Shown in pieces: positions 25,298 to 33,153 of a stretch of 64,000 bases of DNA. The notes under the pieces are model-generated. The model was given only the letters and a program-made list of their open reading frames with translations, did not search any database and was not told where the DNA came from. The DNA comes from Actinokineospora iranica (GTDB taxonomy: Bacteria; Actinomycetota; Actinomycetes; Mycobacteriales; Pseudonocardiaceae): assembly GCF_900101685.1 (NCBI RefSeq), contig NZ_FMZZ01000001.1, forward strand, positions 496,001 through 560,000, written 5' to 3'. How positions within the stretch are numbered: the stretch's first letter is position 1; each line of letters begins with the position of its first letter. The translations under genes and the position numbers were made by a program.

Positions 25298-26128
25298 TCA
25301 GGCGGCGGCTTGGGAATCACCCCCACCCTCCGCACTGCGAACGTCCACAAGAGACGAAACATCTGAGGTGGTCGTCTCGTCGTCAACCGGGACAGTCGCC
25401 GTGACGGCCGGGGCATCGGCGGGGATGCGGCCGGTTCGACGCCACCGCGCGAGCACGGCGCGGCCGTAGTCACGGGTGCCCGCGATCCGGTCCAGTTCCG
25501 CGCCGGTCGGGGTGCGGCCGGCCGCGCGCGCGGCCTGGTAGTGCGCCCACATGACGCGCGCCGAGTCGCCCCGCGCACGCCCGGCCGCGACCGGCGGCCC
25601 GTCGACCGAGACGAGAGCAACGGGACCATTCGGCGCGGTCTCGGTCTCACCGGGTGTCGTCTCGGCCGTGGCGTTCGTCTCGGCCGGGACGTCTCGGGTC
25701 AGCGAGTGCATGAGGATTTCCACGGCCAGCAGCAGCGCGACCGGCGGCCACCCGGACACGGCGACCCCGGCCCAGTCCCACCGGCCACCCGCCCCGGCCG
25801 TGGTGCCCGCCGCGATGTTGGCCAGCATCGACATACCGACCCCGGCGACGAACGCGGCCCGCACGACCAACCGCAACCACGGCCGCGCCCGGCCCACCGC
25901 CGGGTCCAGCAACGCCACGCACGCCAGCACCACCAGCCCGTCCACCGACAACGGCCACACGGCAGCCGCGACACCATCCGCGCCGTGCGTGCGGGCGAAC
26001 AGCTCCTGATGGTCGTAGGAGGCGTACGCGGCCACCCCGGCGACCACGGCCGCCGACGCGCGCTGAACCCATCGACGCCACCCGGCACCGACCGCTGACC
26101 GCCACGGCTCGAACGTCGGCGTGCTCAC
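25298..26128 (-). CDS. DUF2637 (Spd-type) membrane protein
   Basis: 276 residues from GTG 26128. Four helices in the first 150 residues (ASAAVVAGVAAYASYDH, AVWPLSVDGLVVLACVALLD, AFVAGVGMSMLANIAAG, GWPPVALLLAVEILMHSL) fit the DUF2637 family seen with actinobacterial plasmid spread and transfer genes. A Thr/Glu-rich linker is followed by a winged-helix-like tail (RTPTGAELDRIAGTRDYGRA). The start overlaps the stop of the upstream gene (GTGA). Probable component of intra-mycelial plasmid spread. Confidence 0.8.
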   Translation of the reverse strand: MSTPTFEPWRSAVGAGWRRWVQRASAAVVAGVAAYASYDHQELFARTHGADGVAAAVWPLSVDGLVVLACVALLDPAVGRARPWLRLVVRAAFVAGVGMSMLANIAAGTTAGAGGRWDWAGVAVSGWPPVALLLAVEILMHSLTRDVPAETNATAETTPGETETAPNGPVALVSVDGPPVAAGRARGDSARVMWAHYQAARAAGRTPTGAELDRIAGTRDYGRAVLARWRRTGRIPADAPAVTATVPVDDETTTSDVSSLVDVRSAEGGGDSQAAA

Positions 26129-26754
26129 CGGCCGCCGTCCACCACGGTCAGCCGGGACGGCCCCGGCACCTCGGCGGCCCCGGCCGTGCTGGCCGTATCC
26201 GCCTCGGCGGCCGGGCCGGTCGGCACTGGCGTCACGCGGATGGTGGGCGTTTCCGCCGGGGCCTCAGCCCACACCGCCTGTTCGGATGCCAGGTGACCGG
26301 CACACACCCGCCGCTGATGGCCGGACGGGTAGTCGATCACCGCCACGGTCAACAGGTCGCAGTGCCGACGCTGTAGCCGCCGGGCCACCCGGCCCCGGCA
26401 CTTCGGCACCCGGCACACCCATTCCCCGTACCGCCACGCCACCGTGTCACCGTGGTGACGGCACCCGCGAACCGGCATCGAGCACCGCCGCCGGTCGCCG
26501 CACAGTTCGGCATCCTCCACACGAACGGCCCACTTCCGCTCCGCGTCGGGTTCGTCGTGCGGGACCGCGATCAGCAGCGCGGCCACCTCAGCCGGGGCAC
26601 CGTGGATGATCAGCGACTCGGCCAGCCGGTAGCCGACTTCCCGGCCACGCAACCGTTCCGTACGCCGGATCTCGTCCGGCATACCGTCCTCCGGGGCGAA
26701 CCCGCGCGGCATCGCCGCGTCCCGCCGAACATCACTGCCCGCGTAGTTGCTCAT
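26125..26754 (-). CDS. Cys/His-rich hypothetical protein A of the element
   Basis: 209 residues from ATG 26754 (AAGGAG upstream). The helical part (RLAESLIIHGAPAEVAALLI) is followed by a dense Cys/His region with CGDRRRCSMPVRGCRHHGD, WVCRVPKCRGRVARRLQRRHC and RRVCAGH, likely binding one or two zinc ions. The C-terminus is Ala/Thr/Pro-rich. The same order of elements occurs in the next gene upstream (26,835-27,509), so the two are paralogues. Function unknown; a DNA- or protein-binding role in transfer is possible. Confidence 0.7.
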   Translation of the reverse strand: MSNYAGSDVRRDAAMPRGFAPEDGMPDEIRRTERLRGREVGYRLAESLIIHGAPAEVAALLIAVPHDEPDAERKWAVRVEDAELCGDRRRCSMPVRGCRHHGDTVAWRYGEWVCRVPKCRGRVARRLQRRHCDLLTVAVIDYPSGHQRRVCAGHLASEQAVWAEAPAETPTIRVTPVPTGPAAEADTASTAGAAEVPGPSRLTVVDGGR

Positions 26755-26834
26755 GGTCGAAACTCCTTGCCGTGGTTGGGTCGGTGCCCGGCCCCGGACA
26801 CACCGGGCCGGGGCCGGGCACCGGTCAGGGCTGA

Positions 26835-27509
26835 TCAGCCGTCGCGCCGGTCGCTGTCCGACTCGACCGCCGGGGACGCCGCGTCCGGCGGCCCGGCCAC
26901 CATGAGCGCGGAAGCCTGGAACGTGCGCGGGGTCCGGCCGGCGGGGTGCAAACGCCGATGCTCGGCACACAACCGCCATTCACCGTTCTTGAACGCGCTC
27001 ACCACAAGCACGGCCGCCGGTTGGTCACAATGACCGCGCGAATACCCGACCGGCCACCGCCGCTCGCAACCCTCATACGCGCAATAGCAGCCCCGGCGAC
27101 CTTCCCGCAGGGTCTTACCGTGTTCCGGGCACAACCGACCCCACGGAAAATCACACGCCGACTCGTCGGCCGCCAACTGCCCGTACTCGGCTTCCTCTTG
27201 CGCTATCCCACGCATCAGCGCGCGCTGACCGCGTGACACCTTCGCGCACCGCCGCACCACCTCGGCCTCGCAGTCCTCCGGCGCGAAACCCTGATCGATC
27301 AGCAGCTCCACCACCCGATACCAGGCGTTCGCCGCGTCCAGCAGCTCCCGCGCGAACCCGTCGCCGTCCACCTCCAACCCGGACGTGCCGTCCGTGCCGT
27401 CCTCGGGGTCGCGGTTCCACGCATCCGGGTAGGGAATCCGCGTGAAATCCTCGATCTCCCCGCCATCATCGGCACCATCGGTGCCGTCCCACACGTCAAC
27501 AGCCGTCAT
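26835..27509 (-). CDS. Cys/His-rich hypothetical protein B of the element
   Basis: 224 residues from ATG 27509 (AAAGGTG upstream). The acidic N-terminus (DGTDGADDGGEIEDFTRIPY) precedes a helical segment (ELLDAANAWYRVVELLIDQG) and a Cys/His block: CPEHGKTLREGRRGCYCAYE, GCERRW, HCDQPAAVLVV, RLCAEH. Spacing parallels protein A: CxxH...CxC...C...HC...CxxH. It is first in the leftward transfer operon, facing the non-coding region. Function unknown. Confidence 0.7.
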   Translation of the reverse strand: MTAVDVWDGTDGADDGGEIEDFTRIPYPDAWNRDPEDGTDGTSGLEVDGDGFARELLDAANAWYRVVELLIDQGFAPEDCEAEVVRRCAKVSRGQRALMRGIAQEEAEYGQLAADESACDFPWGRLCPEHGKTLREGRRGCYCAYEGCERRWPVGYSRGHCDQPAAVLVVSAFKNGEWRLCAEHRRLHPAGRTPRTFQASALMVAGPPDAASPAVESDSDRRDG

Positions 27510-28297
27510 CAGGACACCTTTCATCCTGGCGAGACGGGACCGCCTCACCATGACCACGCCATCGGAAACCAAACATCATCGAAACCCGACCTGACCGGCA
27601 AAAATCTGGTAGTGGTTTCACCGGACGACAGGTCACCTGTCGGCGCACATCACCCGGTGCGCTATTCGGTTGGAGAACACAAGGGGAATCCGGCCGGACA
27701 ACGCCGACCTGAAAGGGATCAACAGCCGCCCACGGCACACGCCAAGAGGCAACCCAGCGCTGCCCAGCCCACTGCCGGAGCCACACGCCCAACCTCGGTC
27801 TGCGATGCGCCCTACTCGCACGCATCGCGCGTTGTGCCCTGTCGTACCGCGCACCGCCGGGACACAGGCACTCGTGGCCCTTTCGGGAACCTTCACGAGC
27901 CGGTACACAACCAGCGGAGCCCACATGAACAACCACGCCGCGCCCCGGAAGACCTCCCTTCCAGCAGTGGAGCACGACCCAGCGACCCATCTAGGACCAT
28001 CCAAGGTACGCCCGAACCGACAGAACACAAGTCAATAGTTATGTGATCTGAGTCACAAATCTATTGACCTGCCTGGTGCGGGACTCCAGTGCTCGCCCCT
28101 CTCGGGTCGGCACAACCGAACACGTACCGTAGCTGACGGTCACCCCAAATGGACTATTCGCCAGCGGCCAAGTGGGGCCATGCGGTGAAACCGACATGCC
28201 TAGGTGATCTGCTTCGCCTATCACCCCCGCCTGATAGTCGCCACACCGGGTTCCCTATCGGCTACCGTGAGCAGCAATCGCGCGTGAAGGAGCCCAC
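27510..28297. other. Non-coding region between divergent operons of the element
   Basis: Nearly 800 bases separate the leftward transfer operon from the rightward regulator/primase genes. Open frames here lack ribosome sites and protein-like composition. It contains a perfect palindrome (27,626-27,642) near the leftward promoter side and several short CCTATC-type motifs near 28,210-28,260. It must hold both promoters and could hold oriT or a replication origin (inference). Confidence 0.6.
27626..27642. promoter_or_regulatory. Perfect palindrome, putative operator of the transfer operon
   Basis: CGACAGGT-C-ACCTGTCG, arms of eight bases around one base, about 120 bases upstream of the first leftward gene. 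The size and symmetry suit a dimeric HTH repressor such as one of the two XRE proteins of the element. Confidence 0.55.
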
Positions 28298-29650
28298 ATG
28301 AACACGGCCGGGGACGACCCCCGAATGATCATTGATCCTTCGGTGTGGCAGGAACCGGAGACCCGCGCGGCGCTGCGCGTCCGCGACATCGGGACCGTAT
28401 ATCGGCAGCTCAAGCGGCATGGCGTCTCCCAACGGCGGATAGCGGCACTCACCGGACAGTCGCAACCGGAAGTCTCGGAGATCATGCGGGGCCGTCAGGT
28501 GATGGCGTACGAGGTGCTGTCCCGGATCGCTGACGGACTCGGCGTCCCCCGTGGGCTCATGGGACTGGCGTACGACAGCCCTCGTGTGGCTTCCTGTGCG
28601 GGACCGACGGAAGGAGAATCCGACGTGGAACGCAGGGGCTTTATCGGCCTGGTCGCCAAGGCGGCCGTAGTGGGTCTCAGTGGCGCGGAGCTGGACAGCA
28701 TCCGGGTTCTTCACCAGGCAACCCCGATGCCCGGCCGGATCGGGCACGCCGACGTGAGCAACCTTGAAACGACAGTCCAGTTCTTCCGTGCGCAAGACGA
28801 CCAATTCGGCGGGGGCGCTGTCAAATCAGCCGTGGTCGGCCACCTTGAATGGGCGACGGGAATGCTGGAATCCCCGGCCGCCGATGACGTACGAAACCGC
28901 TTGCGCATTGCGCTTGCGGATATGCACTCACTAGCAGGCTGGGTATCTTTTGACCTGGGAGCGCATGAGCAGGCAAATCGCCACTTTGCAAACGCGCTCG
29001 TTCTTGCCAAAGAGAGCAAAGAGCACGCGCTAGCCTCAAAGGTGTTGTTTCAAATGGGGCGGGTTTATCTCCACCAGAAGGAGCCAGAAAACGCCCTGAA
29101 GATTTTTCAACTCGGGCAAATGTCGGCACAGGACGCCAACTCTCATCGGGCTGTGGCTTTGAACCTTGCCGTGTCCGCTTGGGCTCACGCGGAGATGGGC
29201 AATGCGGAGCAGACTAAGAGTTTGCTTGCACATGCGTCCGGCGAACTATCGCGCGACAACGGACAAGACATCCCTACTTGGCTAAACTTTATGGGTGTCG
29301 CCGAGATTGAAGGTATTTCCGGTATGGCCTACACGGCACTATCAGGCCATGACAGGTCATTTGCCGACCTCGGAATACAGCACGCTTCCCGTTCTTTCGA
29401 GATGCGCGACGAGTCGGACGCCCGGTCCCGCGCATCCGACCTCATCGCGATAGCGGCAAACAACCTCCGCGCGGGCAACGTCACGGAGGGGATTCGTGCC
29501 GCTTCCGACGTTCTTCCGCGACTCGACAGCGTGCGGTCGACTCGGCTCATGGATCGCCTCACGTGGGTACGGCAGGCCACAAACCTTCATCCGAGTAGCG
29601 GAGAAGCGCGCGAGCTTGCCGAGCGCATCACCGAGCTTCGCTCTGCCTGA
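28298..29650 (+). CDS. XRE regulator with C-terminal TPR-like domain
   Basis: 450 residues; AAGGAG precedes the ATG. HTH_XRE lies at about residues 30-90 (IGTVYRQLKRHGVSQRRIAA, LTGQSQPEVSEIMRGRQVMA, YEVLSRIADGLGVPRGLMGL). The long C-terminal half is TPR-like alpha-solenoid (HFANALVLAKESKEHALASK, VLFQMGRVYLHQKEPENALK, AEQTKSLLAHASGELSRDNG). This architecture is common in actinobacterial elements and may sense a peptide or host state. First rightward gene after the non-coding region, probably controlling the element. Confidence 0.85.
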   Translation: MNTAGDDPRMIIDPSVWQEPETRAALRVRDIGTVYRQLKRHGVSQRRIAALTGQSQPEVSEIMRGRQVMAYEVLSRIADGLGVPRGLMGLAYDSPRVASCAGPTEGESDVERRGFIGLVAKAAVVGLSGAELDSIRVLHQATPMPGRIGHADVSNLETTVQFFRAQDDQFGGGAVKSAVVGHLEWATGMLESPAADDVRNRLRIALADMHSLAGWVSFDLGAHEQANRHFANALVLAKESKEHALASKVLFQMGRVYLHQKEPENALKIFQLGQMSAQDANSHRAVALNLAVSAWAHAEMGNAEQTKSLLAHASGELSRDNGQDIPTWLNFMGVAEIEGISGMAYTALSGHDRSFADLGIQHASRSFEMRDESDARSRASDLIAIAANNLRAGNVTEGIRAASDVLPRLDSVRSTRLMDRLTWVRQATNLHPSSGEARELAERITELRSA

Positions 29651-29829
29651 TACGCCGAGCATATAGCGCCTTCTGATCATGCGGTGCCTATCGGTGAAGT
29701 CATCCCGATTGGCTATATCGTTCACCTCTCGCCTATCCGTTCGCGTTTGTAGGAGATTGGTTCTAGTCGCAGTGGTGCGGCTGAGGGCCTGATACCGACG
29801 CGAGATCCCCCGACGCTCGGTCTTAGGCC

Positions 29830-29893
29830 GGGCTGGTGACCAGCCCCGACACGGTTTCTTACGTGTCGTTCCCCTTGGGGCTGGTCACCAGCC
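29830..29893. repeat. Nested palindromes upstream of the primase-like gene
   Basis: Two near-identical palindromes, GGCTGGTGACCAGCC (within 29,830-29,847) and GGCTGGTCACCAGCC (within 29,877-29,893), are also inverted repeats of each other. Between them is a 7-base hairpin, CGACACG/CGTGTCG (29,847-29,853 with 29,862-29,868). The whole can fold as one cruciform. It is a candidate origin, operator or terminator between the XRE gene and the primase gene. Confidence 0.65.
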
Positions 29894-29921
29894 ACCCATG
29901 ACCGAGCGAAAGGGCCTCACC

Positions 29922-30557
29922 ATGAGCGCGACGGCGGTTGAAAACCACGGGTTGAACGAGCAGACCACGGAGAGGCTGAGTGAGCAGGAGAAGGCCGCCG
30001 TTCTGTACGCGGCGCACGGATGGCCAGTACTGCCCGGCTCGACGTGGAATGGTCGTCGCTATGTGGTACCGGCGACGCTCAAAGTCACGAACGGCTTGCG
30101 TCCGTGGGTGGCGCGAAACCTCGCCAGCGCGGACGTTGCCACGGTTACTCGGTGGTGGAGCGCAGACACACGCCTTGCGCCGTCCGTCCTGTTGCTAACC
30201 GGTGAGGCTTTCAACCTCGTATCGGTCGCATTCGAGCTGGCGCAAGATGTGCTCGCAACGACGGCGTTTCTCGACAACGCCGGGCCGGTCATGTACCGGC
30301 CGGACGAAGGTCGGGCGTATTTTCTCCTCCAGCCGGGGCCGATCCAGTTTGACGACCTCGACATTGCGCCTGGCGAAGTGGCCAACATTGCGCCCGGCAA
30401 GTGGGTAGCGGCCCCGCCGACCCGGACCGGTAACGGCGTGAATGTTCGGTGGTGGTCCACGCCTGAATCCGTAAATTGGCGACTGCCTGACGTCGCCGTG
30501 CTTTATGAGGCTTTGGCCGTGGCGTGTCGGGACCGGATTAACTCGTCCGCCCGCTAG
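29922..30557 (+). CDS. Bifunctional DNA primase/polymerase N-terminal-like protein
   Basis: 211 residues from ATG 29922 (AAAGGG upstream; the ATG at 29898 lacks a ribosome site). Shows AAVLYAAHGWPVLPGSTWNG, the DVATVTRWWSADTRLAPSVL block and GPVMYRPDEGRAYFLLQPGP, as in the short actinobacterial Prim-Pol-like family. The acidic metal-binding residues of active Prim-Pol enzymes are not obvious (FNLVSVAFELAQD in their place), so it may be a catalytically reduced form with a DNA-binding role. Likely linked to element replication. Confidence 0.7.
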   Translation: MSATAVENHGLNEQTTERLSEQEKAAVLYAAHGWPVLPGSTWNGRRYVVPATLKVTNGLRPWVARNLASADVATVTRWWSADTRLAPSVLLLTGEAFNLVSVAFELAQDVLATTAFLDNAGPVMYRPDEGRAYFLLQPGPIQFDDLDIAPGEVANIAPGKWVAAPPTRTGNGVNVRWWSTPESVNWRLPDVAVLYEALAVACRDRINSSAR

Positions 30558-30594
30558 CTAGGGATGCGGCATATGAGCACGACACGGCCAACCA

Positions 30595-30999
30595 ATGACG
30601 ACCCATGACCCGATGTGGCTACAATTGTCAGTGGTGGGTAGCGCTGGTGTCCTGTTCGTCGTGGCCGGAATCCTCGGGCTGATCTTGTGGATTCGGCGGC
30701 ATCGGGAGAAGCGAGCCAAATGGTTGGAACTTCAAAACGACGTAACCGAAATCAAGACACGCCGCACCCGTTCGGACGTCCCGTCTGGCAAGCTCAGTGT
30801 TCAGCAAATCCGTGACAAGGTTCGACAGGGAAACGCCGATGATCCGGCTAACCGTCCCGCCCAACCCCCTTCGCGCACGGAGGATGACTACCCCACCACG
30901 CGAATACCTCGTATCCGAGACGATGACCCGGAGCAGACAGCGCGCTTTGTGCCCCGCGTACGTCCCTATCTCGGCGTCCGACGGTGGGACAGGCAATGA
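30595..30999 (+). CDS. Single-pass membrane protein of the element
   Basis: 134 residues. One helix at residues 10-31 (VVGSAGVLFVVAGILGLILW) is followed by basic RRHREKRAKW and a hydrophilic cytoplasmic tail with EIKTRRTRSDVPSGKLSVQQ and ending RVRPYLGVRRWDRQ. No domain recognised and the ribosome site is weak. It lies between the primase-like gene and the lasso precursor; a link to either is unproven. Confidence 0.55.
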   Translation: MTTHDPMWLQLSVVGSAGVLFVVAGILGLILWIRRHREKRAKWLELQNDVTEIKTRRTRSDVPSGKLSVQQIRDKVRQGNADDPANRPAQPPSRTEDDYPTTRIPRIRDDDPEQTARFVPRVRPYLGVRRWDRQ

Positions 31000-31112
31000 G
31001 CGGAAATGAACCGGCTTGACGTTGAACCCGCAGACTCGCCCCGACACTCGGCATCGTTGGGGTGTGGAAGTACAGGCGGCTACGGCCGCGAAATCGAGAA
31101 GGGTAGGTAATA

Positions 31113-31238
31113 GTGCCTGACATGGAATCGGCCGAAATGGTGGGCTCGGGTCAACTCGTGGACCTGGGCGACATGGCGGCGCTGACCCTCGGCAGCGGAA
31201 GGTCCACGCAGGAAGCCAAGCGACACATCTACAACTGA
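31113..31238 (+). CDS. Lasso peptide precursor (albusnodin-like)
   Basis: 41 residues from GTG 31113; GAAGGG and AGG lie in ribosome-site positions. The leader (26 residues) ends GQLVDLGDMAALTL, with the class II lasso recognition pattern: hydrophobic LV, Gly, aromatic/Met position and Thr at -2. The predicted core is GSGRSTQEAKRHIYN: Gly1 as ring nucleophile, Glu8 as the only acidic residue so the ring must be Gly1-Glu8, tail AKRHIYN. It aligns position for position with albusnodin (GQGGGQSEDKRRAYNC as I recall it), including Glu8, Lys10, Arg11, Tyr14 and Asn15. The cyclase, fused protease and acetyltransferase follow. Confidence 0.88.
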   Translation: MPDMESAEMVGSGQLVDLGDMAALTLGSGRSTQEAKRHIYN

Positions 31239-31249
31239 CCGAAGCTGAC

Positions 31250-31290
31250 GCAACGGTGCCCGCCTCGCACACAGGGGCGGGCACCGTTGC
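31250..31290 (+). terminator. Hairpin between lasso precursor and cyclase
   Basis: A perfect 15-base stem (GCAACGGTGCCCGCC with GGCGGGCACCGTTGC) around an 11-base loop, 11 bases after the precursor stop. No T-run follows. Probably a partial terminator or 3' stabiliser that makes precursor mRNA exceed enzyme mRNA. Confidence 0.8.
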
Positions 31291-31317
31291 CCGCTCTCAT
31301 ACGAGGGAGACGAACGG

Positions 31318-33153
31318 GTGTTGTGGTTCGGAGGATTCAGCGGGAAGACCGGGCCGCCACGGGTACCGGTCGGCGTTCGGAATCTGTGGCCAACGGTTCC
31401 GGGCGGCGGTTGGTTGCATGGGGGGTGGCCTACGCACGAGGTACGCACCAAACGCACCGGTCGCCGTTCTCTTGCCGTGCTCGGCCCGTGCGGCATGACG
31501 TCTGACGAACTGGCACGGCTGGCGGTTCACGGGGTGCCCGATGACGTGGCGTGGCGTTGGCCCGGCAGTTACACCGTCGTGGCGGCCGACGACGACGGCC
31601 GAACGACGATATGGACCGACGTGGGCGGGGCCTGCCCGATCTACACGCTGACCGTGGACGGCGGGGTGTACTGGTCGTCCAGTTCCCGCGCGCTGGCCGG
31701 GTTGACCGGCAACCACATTGACCCGGACTGGTTGGCAGCATGGTTGGCGGCACGGGGCGTGTCTCCGTTGGTGGACGGACGATCCGCCTTCACCAACGTT
31801 GCCGCCCTGCCAGCCGGTCACCGGGTGTCGGTGTCGGCCAACGGAACCGTTGACGCTCAACGGGTGTGGTGGCCCCGGCCCCGGCACGCCGACCACGTGG
31901 CCCGGCTACGGCACGAACTGACGGCGGCCGTAGCTCTCCGGGTGGACGTGGCCGAGTCACCTACGGCCGACCTGTCCGGCGGGTACGACTCGACAAGCCT
32001 TGTCCTGTTGGCCGCCGAACGGTTGCACCCCGGCCGCGCGGTAACCGGCGTGACCCTGCACCCTGACGGCATCACGACCGGGGGTGACGCCTCGTATGCG
32101 CGCCTAGCGGGTCGAATGCCGGGCATTGACCACCAATGGCTACCGCTGGGTGCCGAACATCGGCCGTTCGGTGAACTGGACCGGGTGCCGGTCACCGACG
32201 AACCGGCACCGTCCGCGCTCGGCTACGCCTCGTTCCGTGCGCAGCTTGAATGGTTGCGAGAGCGGCGCGCGTCAGACTGCCACATGACCGGCGACGGCGG
32301 GGACGCCTTGATCTGTACCCCGGCGCTGTTCCTGGCTGATCTTGTGCGTACCCGCCGATACGGCCGGGCGCTGGCCGACGTGATGCGTTGGGCGCGACTG
32401 GCCCGGCGGTCCGTGTTCCCGTTGCTCGGCGCGGCCGTGCGGACCGCACGCACCACGCGGACGGACGCGCTGGACACCGTGTTGACATCCCTGGCCGAGT
32501 TTGGCAGCCAGGCGGCTATCGGCGACGTGGCATGGTTTCCGGCCGCGTCCCCGCCGTCGTGGGCCACGGACGGACTCCGGGAACGGGTGGCCGCCTTGGC
32601 GTCGTCGGCGATCAACGCGGGCCGCTCGACGGACGGGGACGATTGGCCGGACTTCACGACACAACACATGGCGTCCGTCATGGCGACCACGGGCCGCACG
32701 GCCCGCGCGGACGTGGAGTTGGCCGCCTGGTCCGGCGTTCCGTTGCACAACCCGTTTCTAGACTCCCGGCTGATCGACGTCTGTTTGTCGGTGCCGCTGG
32801 CCGACCGACGCGGCCCGGCCGAGTACAAGCCGCTCATGCGGGCCGCGTTCGATGATCTGTTCCCGGAACCGTTGAAACGGCGTGTGTCCAAAGGGGACAT
32901 GACCCCGGACTACTACCAAGGGTTGCGCGCCAACCTGGCCGCCGTTACGGACATGGCAGACGGACGGTTGGCCGAACTACGGCTAGCAAGTCCGGCCGTG
33001 TTGCGGCGCATCATCCCGCTTGCGGCGGCCGGCGTCCCGGCCGCGTACGGAGCGCTTGAAACGGCCATCTCGGCTGAGGTCTGGCTACGGGCGATCGACA
33101 CGGCCCCGGCCGTGCCGTGGGAAGCTGCCAAGAGCATTCGGGAGGCCGCGTGA
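31318..33153 (+). CDS. Lasso peptide cyclase (asparagine synthetase homologue)
   Basis: 611 residues from GTG 31318 (GGGAG upstream). The N-terminal part is the degenerate glutaminase-like half (WFGGFSGK, YTVVAADDDGRTTIWTDVGG, YWSSSSRALAGL). The C-terminal ATP-dependent ligase half starts near 190; its pyrophosphate loop is SGGYDS at 220-225 (ADLSGGYDSTSLVLLAAERL). Later motifs are HMTGDGGDALICTPALF and HNPFLDSRLIDVCLSVPLAD. In lasso pathways this enzyme adenylates the acidic side chain and closes the macrolactam on Gly1. Its stop overlaps the protease start (GTGA). Confidence 0.93.
   Translation: MLWFGGFSGKTGPPRVPVGVRNLWPTVPGGGWLHGGWPTHEVRTKRTGRRSLAVLGPCGMTSDELARLAVHGVPDDVAWRWPGSYTVVAADDDGRTTIWTDVGGACPIYTLTVDGGVYWSSSSRALAGLTGNHIDPDWLAAWLAARGVSPLVDGRSAFTNVAALPAGHRVSVSANGTVDAQRVWWPRPRHADHVARLRHELTAAVALRVDVAESPTADLSGGYDSTSLVLLAAERLHPGRAVTGVTLHPDGITTGGDASYARLAGRMPGIDHQWLPLGAEHRPFGELDRVPVTDEPAPSALGYASFRAQLEWLRERRASDCHMTGDGGDALICTPALFLADLVRTRRYGRALADVMRWARLARRSVFPLLGAAVRTARTTRTDALDTVLTSLAEFGSQAAIGDVAWFPAASPPSWATDGLRERVAALASSAINAGRSTDGDDWPDFTTQHMASVMATTGRTARADVELAAWSGVPLHNPFLDSRLIDVCLSVPLADRRGPAEYKPLMRAAFDDLFPEPLKRRVSKGDMTPDYYQGLRANLAAVTDMADGRLAELRLASPAVLRRIIPLAAAGVPAAYGALETAISAEVWLRAIDTAPAVPWEAAKSIREAA

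Noticed and set aside
25298-25800. Many GTCTCG/CGAGAC words in and near the DUF2637 gene
   Set aside because: Mostly explained by the Thr/Glu-rich linker coding (GAGACG codons); not regularly spaced.
27612-28046. Open frame in the element's large intergenic region
   Set aside because: No ribosome site, no hydrophobic core pattern and no motif; overlapping frames on the other strand are equally open.
30573-30608. Tiny ORF of 11 codons before the single-pass membrane protein
   Set aside because: No ribosome site or recognisable peptide motif; too short to support.
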